5,797 nt of DNA from G963674505 sp964575975. Lineage in GTDB: Bacteria; Desulfobacterota; Desulfobacteria; Desulfobacterales; SKZT01. Of the stretch, positions 5,663 through 5,797 are shown piece after piece (positions within the stretch are counted from its first letter, which is position 1; each line of letters starts with the position of its first letter). The notes beneath the pieces were generated by a model. The model saw only the letters and a program-made list of their open reading frames with translations, was not told the DNA's origin and made no database searches. The DNA is taken from assembly GCA_964575975.1 (NCBI GenBank), contig CAZNTU010000312.1:1-5797 (forward strand), in the 5' to 3' direction. Position numbers and translations under genes: made by a program.

Positions 5663-5678
5663 AAATTTTAAAAAACCT

Positions 5679-5705
5679 ATTATCCGATGCGGCGTTTCAT
5701 GTCAA
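5679..5705 (-). promoter_or_regulatory. Sigma-70 promoter of the DtxR/MntR-type repressor gene
   Basis: On the minus strand, a perfect -35 TTGACA (complement of 5700-5705) is followed after 15 bases by GATAAT (complement of 5679-5684), five of six matches to the -10 consensus; a 17-base spacing gives TAATAG instead. Transcription would start near 5670, leaving a leader of about 40 bases that contains the candidate operator. Sequence from 5706 to 5797 shows no gene. Confidence 0.65.
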
Positions 5706-5797
5706 GCATTTTTTTCGAGGCGGTGGGAGGACGATATTTTTGCGAAGCCGCGCGCTGTCTCGCCGTCAATCCTGTTCGGGTTCTTTTCCCTTTCTTT

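Overview
The window reads as chromosomal DNA of a bacterium, most likely a Desulfovibrio-like member of the Desulfobacterota (Deltaproteobacteria). That placement is an inference from protein style: a coiled-coil DUF2325 protein, Cys-rich small proteins, a STAS-like protein with a Cys-cluster tail, and a DtxR/MntR regulator with a Cys-containing C-terminal extension. No rRNA, tRNA or CRISPR array is visible. Most of the sequence is moderately GC-rich, with an AT-richer patch at about 1640-2260.

Left part (1-1050): one confident plus-strand gene, trmO (156-863), the tRNA-Thr m6t6A37 methyltransferase, with a possible Rho-independent terminator about 110 bases downstream. The 155 bases in front of it carry no firm gene. 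Every other gene is on the minus strand.

Middle (1048-2271): reading leftward on the minus strand, an AT-rich orphan gene (2271-1297; start chosen by a good Shine-Dalgarno) whose 3' third looks frame-scrambled, then a 68-aa protein with a hydrophobic N-terminus (1254-1048). A 26-base perfect palindrome at 2378-2403 separates this pair from the cluster to the right and probably acts as that cluster's terminator.

Right part (2503-5631): a minus-strand series that starts with a DtxR/MntR-type metal-dependent repressor (5631-5047) behind a strong sigma-70 promoter (perfect -35 TTGACA). After a 306-base gap follow a 97-aa helical protein (4740-4447), a 419-aa coiled-coil DUF2325 protein (4417-3158), a 61-aa protein (3071-2886) and, with a 4-base ATGA overlap, a 128-aa STAS-like protein with a CxCx3Cx2CxC tail (2889-2503). 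A short element, GTTAGnnnGAT, occurs both in the leader of the repressor and just upstream of the 97-aa gene, so the repressor may control both itself and the DUF2325 cluster. The best candidate for an undescribed system is this metalloregulator plus DUF2325 / Cys-rich small-protein cluster; its function cannot be read from the sequence.
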